Source of the DNA: Microvirga vignae
GTDB taxonomy: Bacteria; Pseudomonadota; Alphaproteobacteria; Rhizobiales; Beijerinckiaceae
NCBI RefSeq assembly: GCF_001017175.1
Contig: NZ_LCYG01000042.1
Location: 23,706-87,705 of the forward strand
DNA length: 64,000 bases
Direction: 5' to 3'
The notes beneath the pieces are model-generated. The model had not been told where the DNA came from, ran no database searches, and was given only the letters and a program-made list of their open reading frames with translations. The position numbers and the translations under genes are program-made. Positions 42,393-51,759 of this stretch are shown in pieces (position 1 is the stretch's first letter; each line of letters opens with the position of its first letter).

Positions 42393-43259
42393 TTATTGCC
42401 CGGCCCCGGCTTTGATGGGGTCCCTCCCCTTGATCGTGGGCTTGGCCGCGGTCGCCTTAGCCTCGCCCTCCACCGACCAGCTTGCCGCCTCAAGCTCACC
42501 CATGCCGATCATCGTGCGCACGGCAACCTTGATCGGGAAGAGCACGCGCGCACCCTCCACGGGTGCCAGCCACACGTTAATGTCCTTGTTCTCCTGCATG
42601 AACTTGATGGCAGTCCGTTGCGGACGATGGCCGGAGATCGGCACCCAGCGGGCATTGCAGACGAGGACGGGGCCCGAATAACCCGGCACCTCGACATTCT
42701 TCGTTCCCGCATAGGAGAGCACGATGTTCTGGCGCGCGGTGCCATCGAAAACCGGGATCGTGCGATTGCAATTGGCCTGATCGGTGAGGCTTTTTGACGC
42801 CACGGCCGGCATGATGAGGGCGCTCAAGGGATCGATGACCCCTTTCTTGTCGGCCTCCTTCACCGGCACCCGGTCTTCCTTCGGCTCCAGGGGCGGCACG
42901 ATTTCGGCTTTGACGACGTTGCCGTCGTCAAGCGCCATGCGCACGGTGCGCTGCTCGCCGGAGGATTTGGAGGTGACGGCAAAGTCCTGGGGCTGAAGCT
43001 GGGATCCGGCAATCATACCGGAGGCCGTGCCCGCACCCTTGCCGCCTGTGATCATCTTCACGAGACCGGAGAGCTTCACGCTGCCCTGCATCTCATATTT
43101 CGGGCCTTTGAAGGTGGAGGACAGGTCAGCCTTCCCCAACGGCAGGCCAGCCAAGGAGAGATTATAGTTCACCTTGAGCGTCTGGGCGGCCTGGGCCTGA
43201 GCCTGGGAGCCGAGGGCAGCCAAGCTGAAGGTTAACAGAGCTGGAGCGATGAAGCGCAT
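42393..43259 (-). CDS. DUF3108 periplasmic protein
   Basis: Start chosen at 43259 (MRFIAPALLTFSLAALGSQA), giving a proper signal peptide ending at AQAQA; the frame extends 49 codons upstream without a signal. The 288-residue product is predicted to be all-beta: LKVNYNLSLAGLPLGKADLS, then GSVKLSGLVKMITGGKG and VLVCNARWVPISGHRP. That is the DUF3108 layout seen throughout rhizobia, with no known function. It is divergent from rpmB. Confidence 0.85.
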   Translation of the reverse strand: MRFIAPALLTFSLAALGSQAQAQAAQTLKVNYNLSLAGLPLGKADLSSTFKGPKYEMQGSVKLSGLVKMITGGKGAGTASGMIAGSQLQPQDFAVTSKSSGEQRTVRMALDDGNVVKAEIVPPLEPKEDRVPVKEADKKGVIDPLSALIMPAVASKSLTDQANCNRTIPVFDGTARQNIVLSYAGTKNVEVPGYSGPVLVCNARWVPISGHRPQRTAIKFMQENKDINVWLAPVEGARVLFPIKVAVRTMIGMGELEAASWSVEGEAKATAAKPTIKGRDPIKAGAGQ

Positions 43260-43503
43260 TGAGTTTTCTTGGACCTGTCCCGTTAGTCTATTCTGTTGCG
43301 TCGCATAGGAATCCGAATAAATCATGACCGTGCCAGCGCAAAAAAACGAGTTGCGCTGTCGCACTATTCTTGACGCGGGCCCCTTTTTCAGCCTATAGCC
43401 CTGCACCTTCCAAGGACTTCTGGTGTCCGGCCGCGCGGGATCTGCGTTGAAGCAAACCCGCGAAATCGAAGCCGCGACCCTTTATGACGATAGGATTGAA
43501 CCC

Positions 43504-43794
43504 ATGTCGCGCCGTTGCGAACTGACCGGCAAGGCCGTGCTGAGTGGCCATCTGGTGAGCCACTCGAACCGCAAGACGAAGCGGAAGTTCCTGCCGAACC
43601 TCTGCAACGTCACGCTCCAGTCTGAGACCCTGCAGCGCTCCGTGCGCCTGCGCGTTTCCGCCCATGCTCTGCGTTCCGTCGAGCATCGCGGTGGCCTCGA
43701 CGCCTTCCTTGCGAAGGCCTCGGCTGACGAGTTGTCCACCACCGCCCTCGCTGTAAAGCGTGAGATCGAGAAGAAGCTCGCCGCTGCGAGCTAA
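43504..43794 (+). CDS. rpmB: 50S ribosomal protein L28
   Basis: A 96-residue ribosomal protein. Start at 43504 ([20 protein letters not shown]), the universal L28 opening. [20 protein letters not shown] follows. The C-terminal extension after residue 75 is usual for Alphaproteobacteria. The single Cys in CELTGK and another in NLCN are present. It is transcribed alone and followed by a strong terminator. Confidence 0.97.
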   Translation: MSRRCELTGKAVLSGHLVSHSNRKTKRKFLPNLCNVTLQSETLQRSVRLRVSAHALRSVEHRGGLDAFLAKASADELSTTALAVKREIEKKLAAAS

Positions 43795-43821
43795 TTCGAT
43801 TTCACCACGTTTTCTACGCTG

Positions 43822-43847
43822 CGGGCGGCCATAAGGCCGCCCGTTTT
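43822..43847 (+). terminator. Rho-independent terminator of rpmB
   Basis: A 9-bp GC-rich stem (CGGGCGGCC at 43822-43830 with 43835-43843), ATAA loop and TTTT. It starts 27 bp after the rpmB stop. Confidence 0.9.
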
Positions 43848-43889
43848 GCGTTGCCCCAATGGCTTAGCTGCTTTTCAGGAAGGCGGATC

Positions 43890-44522
43890 ATGACCAAGAC
43901 CGAGCACCGCGACTTCCTCATTGCGCTCACCGCAATGACCCTCGTTGTCCTCTCGTCGAATATTCTGGTTCAGTATCCCTTCCAGCATCTGGGGCTGGGC
44001 GACTATCTGACCTGGGGCGCCTTCAGCTATCCTTTTGCCTTCCTCGTTACCGACTTGTCGAATCGCCGCTTCGGCCCCAAGGGTGCGCGCCGGGTTGTCT
44101 ATGCCGGCTTCATGCTGGCCGTGCTGCTGTCCGTCTATTTCGCCACGCCGCGCATCGCGATGGCTTCCGGCGCAGCCTTCCTCGTGGCGCAGCTTCTCGA
44201 CATCCAGATCTTCACGCGTCTTCGCGGCCATGCCTGGTGGATGCCGCCCTTCGTGTCGTCGGTGATCTCGTCGGGCCTCGATACGGCGATCTTCTTCTCG
44301 TTCGCCTTCTATTGCGGCGCCGTCCCAGGCCTCGGCGTCACAATCACCGATGTTCTGGTACAAGCAGGCATCGCGGATGAATGCATCGCTCTGCCGTGGG
44401 TGAATCTGGCGATCGCCGACTATCTGGTGAAGCTCGCACTCGCCGCCATCGCGATCGCTCCCTACGGCGCGATCCTGAGGCTCATTCGCTACGAGGCGAA
44501 GCACCATCATCAGACTGCCTGA
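43890..44522 (+). CDS. Queuosine precursor transporter (VUT/YhhQ family)
   Basis: Start at 43890 (MTKTEHRDFLIALTAMTLVV) with AGGAAGGCGG just upstream, giving 210 residues. Six membrane helices. Family motifs are YPFAFLVTDLSNRRFGPKGA near residue 55 and the later WWMPPFVSSVISSGLDTAIFF. In E. coli YhhQ imports preQ0/preQ1 for queuosine tRNA modification. I looked for a preQ1 riboswitch between the rpmB terminator and the start; the 42-bp gap is too short for one. Confidence 0.9.
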   Translation: MTKTEHRDFLIALTAMTLVVLSSNILVQYPFQHLGLGDYLTWGAFSYPFAFLVTDLSNRRFGPKGARRVVYAGFMLAVLLSVYFATPRIAMASGAAFLVAQLLDIQIFTRLRGHAWWMPPFVSSVISSGLDTAIFFSFAFYCGAVPGLGVTITDVLVQAGIADECIALPWVNLAIADYLVKLALAAIAIAPYGAILRLIRYEAKHHHQTA

Positions 44523-44549
44523 TCAGGCAGTCCCCCTCTCGTGATCCGA

Positions 44550-45299
44550 TCAGAGAACCTTGTCCGCGTAAGGCGGATGGGGAATGGCCTGGTGGGCCGC
44601 GCGCAGCGCTGCTGACCAGCGCTCGCGCAGATCGCGGAAGTAAGGTTCGTCTTCCTGGATGCGGTAGGTGATCTGCGCTTTCAGCGCATCGCGCTTGGCC
44701 ACCACGATATCGATGGGAAGGCCGACGCCGAGATTGGATTTGAGCGTTGAATCCATCGAGATGAGACCGAGCTTCAGGGCCTCTACGAGTTCCGTGGTGT
44801 GGGAGATCGCGCGGTCGAGGATGGGCTTGCCGTATTTCGGCTCGCCAATTTGCAGGAAAGGCGTGTCGAGGGTCGCCTCGATGGCATTCCCCGCCGAATA
44901 GACCTGATAAAGGCGCATCTGCCCCTTCCCGATCTGTCCGCCGAGCAGCATGGTGACGTCGAAGGTCATGTTGCGCTTTTCCATCTCGACGCCGTCGATG
45001 GCATAGACCTGGCGAATCGCACGGCCGACAAGCTGGGCGGCTTTGAACATGCTGGGCACATTCATCAGCGTCTCGATCTCGCCCGTTTCCGGGTTCTCAA
45101 CGCCGTCCGATAGAAGCGACATGACCGACTGGCTGACGGAAAGATTGCCGGCAGTGGCGAGCGTCACCAGTCGCCCTCCGGGCTTCTCGAACAGATGCAG
45201 CTTTCGGAAGGTTGCGATGTTGTCGACGCCCGCATTGGTGCGCGTATCTGCGATCATCACGAGGCCATCGCGCACGAGGATGCCAACGCAATAGGTCAT
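44550..45299 (-). CDS. Anbu: proteasome-like peptidase
   Basis: Start set at 45299 (MTYCVGILVRDGLVMIADTR), because removal of Met exposes Thr as the nucleophile and GGAGGAG lies upstream; the frame opens 16 codons earlier. Counting from that Thr, Asp 17 and Lys 32 occupy the proteasome active-site positions. The 249-residue body carries the Anbu-specific stretches GVENPETGEIETLMNVPSMF and SAGNAIEATLDTPFLQIGEP. Anbu forms a self-compartmentalised or spiral assembly whose substrate is unknown. It is the last gene of a four-gene operon with ATP-grasp, alpha-E and transglutaminase proteins, 51 bp after the transglutaminase gene. Confidence 0.93.
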   Translation of the reverse strand: MTYCVGILVRDGLVMIADTRTNAGVDNIATFRKLHLFEKPGGRLVTLATAGNLSVSQSVMSLLSDGVENPETGEIETLMNVPSMFKAAQLVGRAIRQVYAIDGVEMEKRNMTFDVTMLLGGQIGKGQMRLYQVYSAGNAIEATLDTPFLQIGEPKYGKPILDRAISHTTELVEALKLGLISMDSTLKSNLGVGLPIDIVVAKRDALKAQITYRIQEDEPYFRDLRERWSAALRAAHQAIPHPPYADKVL

Positions 45300-45350
45300 G
45301 GGAGCTCCTCCGGGTGCCTTTTGATCGAGCTGCGGTTTTAAGGCCATCCT

Positions 45351-46169
45351 TTAAGCCTGTGCTTGACGGGCGCTCTCGATCCTCAAACGAACGTCGAGCG
45401 CTTCACGGGAGATCCCGTAATAGCTGCCTCTGACGGGAGCTGCATCAAGATAATCGAGGCCCGTGGCGAGCCGGACGTAGTGTTCCGTAGCGGAAACGCC
45501 ATTCGCTGGATCGAAGCTCACCCAGCCGAGATCGGGGATGAAGGCCTCCGCCCAGGCATGGCCTGCCTCCTGCTGGGGCTCTCCGGCCTGATGGAGATAG
45601 CCCGAGACGTAGCGTGCAGGGATTTTCAAGAACCGAGCGGCGGCCAGAAAAACATGTGCAAAATCCTGGCAGACTCCATGCCCCGCTGTGAATGCCTCCG
45701 TCGCTGTGGTGGCGGAATGGGTCGCAGCCGTATCGAAACGCAGATGTCGATGAATGGCATTGTTCAGCGCATGAGCCTGGTCGAGCGGACTGGAGGAGAA
45801 ACCTGTCACAGTTTGCGCAAACTCGCGAATGGCTGCGCTGTCGCGACTGAGCGGCGTCTGTCTCAAGTAAAACAGCTCAGGAAAGCGCTCGACACCCCCG
45901 CGAATAATGCCCGCCGTATCGGCGGTTTCGATTTCGCCTGAAACGCGCAAGGTGATCTGCTCGACAGGTCCTGCCACAAAGAGGCTGTGCGCGATATTGC
46001 CGTACCAATCCTGGCGCCGCAGGAGCTTGGCCTCACAGTCGACATCGATATTCCATGACAGGACGGTTTGTCCCTCGTGGCCGCGCGGCGTGAGGCGCAG
46101 AAGCTGGATCGCGGATTTCGCAGGCTCGCTGTAGCGATAGATCGTCTCATGTGTGATGCGGATGCGCAT
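45351..46169 (-). CDS. Transglutaminase-like cysteine peptidase of the Anbu operon
   Basis: A 272-residue protein with an N-terminal beta domain (RITHETIYRYSEPAKSAIQL, a family hallmark) and a C-terminal transglutaminase fold. The triad is visible: Cys in GHGVCQDFAHVF, His in AGHAWAEAFIPD and Asp in VSFDPANG. Family members probably hydrolyse or transfer amide bonds. It lies between the alpha-E gene (15 bp) and anbu. Confidence 0.9.
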   Translation of the reverse strand: MRIRITHETIYRYSEPAKSAIQLLRLTPRGHEGQTVLSWNIDVDCEAKLLRRQDWYGNIAHSLFVAGPVEQITLRVSGEIETADTAGIIRGGVERFPELFYLRQTPLSRDSAAIREFAQTVTGFSSSPLDQAHALNNAIHRHLRFDTAATHSATTATEAFTAGHGVCQDFAHVFLAAARFLKIPARYVSGYLHQAGEPQQEAGHAWAEAFIPDLGWVSFDPANGVSATEHYVRLATGLDYLDAAPVRGSYYGISREALDVRLRIESARQAQA

Positions 46170-46184
46170 GGTCGGATCCTTGGG

Positions 46185-47129
46185 TCAGCCCAGATATTGC
46201 TGCGTGATGGCAAGACCGAGCCGATTGTTCTCAGCGAGAAACTCGTGCAGGAACTCGTGCAGTCCATGTTGAAAGATGTCTTCGATGTTCCGGTTCACCA
46301 GCCGGGCGTGGATGGAACGCGCCTGACGTTGCGCACTGCCGGACAGACCATAGCGATGTGCAATGTCATCGAGATGACGGGAAAGCGCGCCGTAGCAGGC
46401 CGCAAGCGAGCGCGGCATCTCCTCTCGCAGGATCAGCAGATCCGCAACGAGCCAGGGCCGCAGGTTCTGGTGATAGACCCATTGGTAGCTCACCAGCGCC
46501 GAGACCGAGCGCAGAATGGCGGCCCATTGGTAGTAATCGATGCCGCCGCCCACCTCCGCATCCTGAGGCAACAGCACGTGATACTTCACATCGAGCACGC
46601 GCGCGGTGTTGTCAGCGCGTTCGATATAGACGCCGAGACGTGAGAACCAATAGGCATCGTTACGCAGCATGGTCCGCATGGCGGAACCGTCGTAGCGAAG
46701 CGAGGCCTCCTTCACGAGATTGAGGAAGCGCGGCAGCTCCTCGACATCGATCTTCTTCGTGCTGTAGCGACGCAGGTCGAGCCAGGCGGAGTTGATCGCC
46801 TCCCACATTTCGGAGGTGAGCGCAGAGCGGACCGAGCGGGCGTTCTGCCGCGCCGTGTTGAAGCAACTCTGAATGCTCGATGGGTTCTCCTCGGAGAAAG
46901 CGAGAAACTCGATCACGCGCTCGGGTGTAACCTCACCGTTGAGAGCACGGAACTGGTCGATGCCACATGCCGTGATAAGGGCAGATTCCCACTCGTTCGT
47001 ATCGGCTTCACTGTATGAAATCGGCATCGAGGCCATGCGGTAGGCGACGTCGAGAATACGTGCGGTATTCTCGGCACGCTCCACATAGCGGGAGAGCCAA
47101 TAGAGGCTGTCTGCATCACGGCTCAGCAC
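46185..47129 (-). CDS. Alpha-E domain protein of the Anbu operon
   Basis: A 314-residue all-helical protein. The start MLSRDADSLYWLSRYVERAE and the later AYWFSRLGVYIERADNTARV are the two internal copies of the alpha-E signature (WxxR..ERAxNxAR). The function is not known; the family always keeps company with the permuted ATP-grasp protein and may act as an acceptor or scaffold. The gaps to both neighbours are about 16 bp. Confidence 0.9.
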   Translation of the reverse strand: MLSRDADSLYWLSRYVERAENTARILDVAYRMASMPISYSEADTNEWESALITACGIDQFRALNGEVTPERVIEFLAFSEENPSSIQSCFNTARQNARSVRSALTSEMWEAINSAWLDLRRYSTKKIDVEELPRFLNLVKEASLRYDGSAMRTMLRNDAYWFSRLGVYIERADNTARVLDVKYHVLLPQDAEVGGGIDYYQWAAILRSVSALVSYQWVYHQNLRPWLVADLLILREEMPRSLAACYGALSRHLDDIAHRYGLSGSAQRQARSIHARLVNRNIEDIFQHGLHEFLHEFLAENNRLGLAITQQYLG

Positions 47130-47145
47130 GGCAACCGCTCCCCGC

Positions 47146-48606
47146 TCATTCGCTCAAAACCCAGGTATCTTTCGTCCCACCGCCCTGGCTTGAGTTCACA
47201 ACGAGCGAACCTTCGGTCAGGGCGACACGCGTCAAACCGCCCGGCACGAGCCTCACGCCATCGCGCCCGCTCAGGACGAAGGGCCGCAGATCCACATGGC
47301 GAGGGGCCAGGCCCTTCTCCGTGAAGATGGGGCTCGTGGAGAGAGCGAGCGTCGGCTGCGCGATATAATTGTCGGGTGCAGCCAGGATGCGGGTGCGAAA
47401 ATGTTCGCGCGCCTCCGCTGTCGAATGCGGCCCAACGAGCATCCCGTAGCCGCCCGATCCGTTGACCTCCTTCACGACGAGTTCGTGCAGATGGTCGAGC
47501 ACATAAGAAAGAGCTTCTTTCTCGCGACAGCGCCATGTGGGCACGTTCTTGAGGATCGGCTCCTCGCCCATGTAGAAGCGTACAATATCGGGCACGTAGC
47601 TGTACATCGCCTTGTCGTCGGCGACGCCTGTCCCTGGTGCATTGGCGATGGCGACATGGCCTGCGCGATAAGCCGCGATCAATCCCGGAACGCCAAGCGC
47701 GGAATCGGAGCGGAATACCAGCGGATCGAGGAAGTCGTCGTCGATGCGACTGTAGATGACATCAACACGTTTCAGCCCCTCGGTGGTGCGCATATAGACA
47801 ACCTCATCACGCACGAAGAGATCGCGGCCCTCCACCAGCTCGACGCCCATCCGGTCGGCGAGGAAGCTGTGTTCGTAATAGGCAGAATTGAGAGAGCCCG
47901 GCGTGAGCAGAACCACCGTCGGCTCCCGCGGGCTGCTCGCCGGCGCGACGGATTTGAGCGTTCCGAGCAACTCGTCCACGTAGTTCTCGATGGGACGGAT
48001 GCGCTGCTTCGCCACGAGATCGGGGAACAAACGCATCATCACCTCGCGGTTCTCCAGCATGTAGGAGACGCCGGAAGGCGTGCGCAGATTGTCCTCGAGC
48101 ACGTAGAAATCCTTGTTGTCGACGCGTACGATGTCGACGCCGGCCACCTGCACGTAGATGTCGCTGTTGAGCGACAGCCCGTGCATCTGCGGTCGGTAAT
48201 AGGGATTAAGATAGACAAGCTCCGGCGGAACGATGCCAGCGCGCAGAATTTCGCGCGGTCCGTAGATGTCTTTCAGAAAGAGGTTGAGCGCCTTGACCCG
48301 CTGCTCGAGTCCTCGCGAAAGATGCGCCCATTCAGGCCCTGAAAGAATGCGCGGAATGATGTCGAACGGGATCAGTCGTTCTTCGGCTTCCGTGTTGCCG
48401 TAGACTGCGAAGGTGATGCCGACCCGGCGGAAGAAGAGCTCCGCCTCCTCGCGGCGATGCTCCAGGAGCTGTGGCGGCGCGGATGCCAGCCACTCTTGGA
48501 GCACCCGATAGGCCGCCCGGCTCTCGCCATCATGGCCGTTCATCTCATCGAAGATCACTTGAGCCGTCACAGGGTCCGCCGCCTCCTGATTGGACAGGCG
48601 GCGCAA
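47146..48606 (-). CDS. Circularly permuted type 2 ATP-grasp protein of the Anbu operon
   Basis: A 486-residue predicted carboxylate-amine ligase. The pieces of an ATP-grasp fold are visible in permuted order: IVRVDNKDFYVLEDNLRTPS (metal/ATP acidic residues), YSRIDDDFLDPLVFRSDSAL, and KEVNGSGGYGMLVGPHSTA as the glycine-rich ATP loop. These proteins are predicted to ligate amino acids or peptides. It is the first gene of the operon, with a 137-bp upstream gap that probably holds the promoter. Confidence 0.92.
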   Translation of the reverse strand: MRRLSNQEAADPVTAQVIFDEMNGHDGESRAAYRVLQEWLASAPPQLLEHRREEAELFFRRVGITFAVYGNTEAEERLIPFDIIPRILSGPEWAHLSRGLEQRVKALNLFLKDIYGPREILRAGIVPPELVYLNPYYRPQMHGLSLNSDIYVQVAGVDIVRVDNKDFYVLEDNLRTPSGVSYMLENREVMMRLFPDLVAKQRIRPIENYVDELLGTLKSVAPASSPREPTVVLLTPGSLNSAYYEHSFLADRMGVELVEGRDLFVRDEVVYMRTTEGLKRVDVIYSRIDDDFLDPLVFRSDSALGVPGLIAAYRAGHVAIANAPGTGVADDKAMYSYVPDIVRFYMGEEPILKNVPTWRCREKEALSYVLDHLHELVVKEVNGSGGYGMLVGPHSTAEAREHFRTRILAAPDNYIAQPTLALSTSPIFTEKGLAPRHVDLRPFVLSGRDGVRLVPGGLTRVALTEGSLVVNSSQGGGTKDTWVLSE

Positions 48607-48743
48607 TAATGTGCGTCACTTCCATCCATCAAAAGGTTAGTTGCCTCAATCGAAGCACGGCAAGGGAAAGGTGAAGCCAGGAAGGGGCAGGAAGTGATGA
48701 AAAAAAGCACAACTGCCTAAACAGAAGGCAGGCGCACTGCGTG

Positions 48744-49751
48744 TCACGCTACGAGGGAGAACTCCAGCAACAGGGTTCGTTGGAGGTTTGCGTTGAAGTT
48801 GTTGTCGGAGATCAGAGTGACGATGATCTCGCGTCCCTCGTGGTGAACGGCGAGACCTTCCATGTTGTCGATCTGGTGCGAGGCTTCGCTCTCATAGATT
48901 GTCCCGCCATCAACGCTCGCGCCTGCCTTGATGGCGGAAGAAGCCACGCGGCGCAGGCGGCATCCAAATCCGCCGAACAGCGAGAAGCGGCGTTCAAGGA
49001 TGATCGCATCGCCCGTGTCGAGAAACGCCAGATCCGTGACGTCATAGCCGTCCCGGCCCACCATCTCGAAAGCGCCCTGCCTGGGACCGGTGAGGATGAA
49101 GCCCCTCCCCCCTTCCGCGATGCCGACGAGAGCGCCGGCGAGCGTCGAGCGCTGCGGCGCAAGGGCAAGCGCCTCAAGCCCTCCATTGCTCGACAGATCC
49201 TTCAGCTCCTTCGGTACCGTAATCGGAACGCCTTCAATAAGAGAGCCCTCCCGGTCGCGCTCGTAGCGGATCACGGCGTGATTGCGCTCGACGCCCACGA
49301 AGGCCACGTCGCCGGAGATCGCGAGGCTCTCGGTGTCGTAGTAGCGGGAGCGGCGGGCAGGCTGTCCATTGTTCAGGAGCAGGGGTGCCATCACGGCATT
49401 GGACAACCCGGACAGGCGCCCGTCCGAAGTCTCGACGCGCGCCTTCAGCACCTGCGCATTGTCGGCGAGCGCCGCGATCTCCTGCCCCCTCGCAGAACGC
49501 CACAGGCCGGAGAACCCGCCGAAGGCGGACACATCCGATTTCAGGCTGAGACCGGAACGAAAGAGGAGAGATCCGAATTGCGTACGGTCAGGATCGGTTG
49601 CGGAGAGACGGCTGATCGGCTGAGCGGCGATAGAAATCCGTGTGGCGTTGCGAAACACCTGCGGGCGCTGCGCAAAGGCTGCGCCCGCTGCACCGACGGC
49701 GGTGAGAGCACCGCCGCCGATCAGAAGATTTCTTCGCGTAAAAAGCCTCAC
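48744..49751 (-). CDS. Exported esterase-like/phytase-like beta-propeller protein
   Basis: A 335-residue protein starting with GTG at 49751, overlapping the cobT stop (GTGA). The N-terminus ([20 protein letters not shown]) has a twin-Arg and a hydrophobic core, so export by Tat is possible. The body matches the esterase-like activity of phytase family (PF13449 type): [55 protein letters not shown]. The second strand has the typical [10 protein letters not shown] near the end. The substrate is not known. The coupling to cobT is probably incidental. Confidence 0.75.
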   Translation of the reverse strand: MRLFTRRNLLIGGGALTAVGAAGAAFAQRPQVFRNATRISIAAQPISRLSATDPDRTQFGSLLFRSGLSLKSDVSAFGGFSGLWRSARGQEIAALADNAQVLKARVETSDGRLSGLSNAVMAPLLLNNGQPARRSRYYDTESLAISGDVAFVGVERNHAVIRYERDREGSLIEGVPITVPKELKDLSSNGGLEALALAPQRSTLAGALVGIAEGGRGFILTGPRQGAFEMVGRDGYDVTDLAFLDTGDAIILERRFSLFGGFGCRLRRVASSAIKAGASVDGGTIYESEASHQIDNMEGLAVHHEGREIIVTLISDNNFNANLQRTLLLEFSLVA

Positions 49752-51646
49752 GCGTGAGCCCGGCGGCGGGGCGCTGCTCCGCGCGCGGGCAGCGCATTTT
49801 CTTCGAACAATTCCGCAAGCTTTTCCGTCATTACGCCGCCGAGTTCTTCCGCATCGACAATGGTCACGGCGCGACGGTAATAGCGCGTCACGTCATGGCC
49901 GATGCCGATGGCAATGAGCTCCACCGGCGAGCGCGTCTCGATCTCTTCGATGATGTAGCGCAGGTGCCGTTCGAGGTAATTGCCCGGATTGACCGAAAGC
50001 GTCGAATCGTCGACTGGCGCGCCATCGGAGATCACCATCAGGATGCGCCGCTGCTCGGGACGGCCGAGCAGACGCTTGTGCGCCCAATCGAGCGCCTCAC
50101 CGTCGATGTTCTCCTTCAGCAGACCCTCGCGCATCATGAGGCCGAGGTTCTTGCGCGCACGCCGCCAGGGCGCATCCGCGGACTTGTAGATGATATGGCG
50201 AAGATCGTTGAGACGGCCGGGATTCGCAGGCTTGCCGTTCTGCAGCCACATCTCACGAGCCTGTCCGCCCTTCCACGCGCGGGTGGTGAAGCCGAGGATT
50301 TCCACCTTCACGCCGCAGCGCTCCAGCGTGCGCGCGAGAATATCGGCGCAGGTGGCGGCCACCGTGATCGGGCGTCCACGCATGGAGCCGGAATTGTCGA
50401 GCAGCAGCGTCACCACCGTGTCGCGGAAGTTGGTGTCCTGCTCCTGCTTGAAGCTCAAAGGCTGGAACGGATCCATGATGATGCGCGGCAGGCGTACCGG
50501 ATCGAGCGTTCCCTCTTCGAGATCGAATTCCCAAGCGCGGTTCTGCTGCGCCATGAGGCGGCGTTGCAGGCGATTGGCAAGACGCCCCACCACGCCCTGG
50601 AGATGCGCGAGCTGCTTGTCCAGATAGGCGCGAAGGCGCGTCAGCTCGTCCGCATCGCAGAGATCTTCCGCATGGATGATCTCGTCGAACTTGGGCGTAT
50701 AGGCCTTGTAGTCGGGCCCGCGCGCCTCGTTGGCGCGGGACGGCGGACGCCAGGATTCACCGGCCTCGTCGGAATCGGCTTCCTCCGCTTCCTCGGGCAG
50801 CTCGCCGGAAGGCCCATCGGCCTCCTCCGTCGCGCCGTCTTCCATCTCGTCGCTCGAATCCTCGCTGATCTCGACCTCGGCGCGATCGCCCTGGGATTCC
50901 TGCTCGGATTCACCCTCGCCCTGCTGCTCCTGCTGCTCGGCTTCGTTCTCTTCCTCGTTCTCCTCGTCTTCCTGTTCGAAGGCCGCATCGTCGGCCATAT
51001 CGAGGGAGGAGAGCATCTCGCGGATACCGCGCGCGAAATCGCGCTGACTGTCGATGTTCTTCAACAAGCCGTCGAGGTCTCTTCCGGCGCGTTCCTCGAT
51101 GAAGTCGCGCCAGAGATCGACGATCTTTTCCGCAGCATGAGGCGGCTTCTCGCCGGTCAGGCGCTCGCGCACCATCAGCGCCAGCGCATCCTCGATCGGT
51201 GCATCAGCGCGATCGGTGATCTCTTCGTATTTGCCACCACGATGATAGCGGTCTTCCAGCATCGCCGAGATGTTGGAGGAAATGCCTGCCATGCGGCGCG
51301 AGCCGATGGATTCCACGCGCGCCTGCTCGACCGCGTCGAAGACGGCGCGGGCAGCTTGACCTTCAGGCGCGAGCTTGCGGTGGAGGATGGCGTCGTGACA
51401 GGCGAGACGCAGGGCCATGGAATCCGCGTTGCCGCGCAGGATCGCCACGTCGTGCGATGTAAGCCTTCGCGGCGGTTCCGGCAGGCGGGCTTTGTCCTGG
51501 CCCATAAGCACCGGGCGGTCGGAGGCAAAGGCCACCTCGAGATCGGGCTTGCGGGCGATAGCCTTCATGGCGCCGGCGATGGAGCGCTTGAGCGGCTCTG
51601 CCGGCGCTTCCTTCTTCTCACCTGGCTTGCGGTTCGAGATGGACAT
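49748..51646 (-). CDS. cobT: Aerobic cobaltochelatase subunit CobT
   Basis: A 632-residue subunit of the CobNST complex that inserts cobalt into hydrogenobyrinate a,c-diamide during aerobic B12 synthesis. The C-terminal von Willebrand A domain has an intact MIDAS ([20 protein letters not shown]). A very acidic Glu/Asp/Gln-rich region occupies about residues 215-300, as in other CobT proteins. N-terminal blocks such as [20 protein letters not shown] are conserved in the family. cobS lies upstream with a repeat-filled 113-bp gap. CobN is not in the window. Confidence 0.95.
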   Translation of the reverse strand: MSISNRKPGEKKEAPAEPLKRSIAGAMKAIARKPDLEVAFASDRPVLMGQDKARLPEPPRRLTSHDVAILRGNADSMALRLACHDAILHRKLAPEGQAARAVFDAVEQARVESIGSRRMAGISSNISAMLEDRYHRGGKYEEITDRADAPIEDALALMVRERLTGEKPPHAAEKIVDLWRDFIEERAGRDLDGLLKNIDSQRDFARGIREMLSSLDMADDAAFEQEDEENEEENEAEQQEQQGEGESEQESQGDRAEVEISEDSSDEMEDGATEEADGPSGELPEEAEEADSDEAGESWRPPSRANEARGPDYKAYTPKFDEIIHAEDLCDADELTRLRAYLDKQLAHLQGVVGRLANRLQRRLMAQQNRAWEFDLEEGTLDPVRLPRIIMDPFQPLSFKQEQDTNFRDTVVTLLLDNSGSMRGRPITVAATCADILARTLERCGVKVEILGFTTRAWKGGQAREMWLQNGKPANPGRLNDLRHIIYKSADAPWRRARKNLGLMMREGLLKENIDGEALDWAHKRLLGRPEQRRILMVISDGAPVDDSTLSVNPGNYLERHLRYIIEEIETRSPVELIAIGIGHDVTRYYRRAVTIVDAEELGGVMTEKLAELFEENALPARGAAPRRRAHA

Positions 51647-51661
51647 CGCTTTCCTTCATCC

Positions 51662-51756
51662 GTCATCCCGGCCGGAGCATCGCGAAGAGCCGGGATCCCT
51701 AAAACCAGCGAAGCTCCCAAACGATCCCGGATCACGCAAGGCGCATCCGGGATGAC
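51662..51756. repeat. REP-like palindromic element between cobS and cobT
   Basis: Outer arms GTCATCCCGG (51662-51671) and CCGGGATGAC (51747-51756) are perfect inverted copies. Inside are further GATCCCGG/CCGGGATC type arms (51689-51698 and 51723-51732). This composition is typical of dispersed intergenic palindromes in rhizobia. It fills the gap in an otherwise tight cobS-cobT pair and could affect the downstream transcript. Confidence 0.8.
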
Positions 51757-51759
51757 ACC

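Noticed and set aside
43848..43889. A preQ1 riboswitch ahead of the queuosine precursor transporter
   Set aside because: The gap after the rpmB terminator is only about 42 bp and has no preQ1 aptamer pattern.
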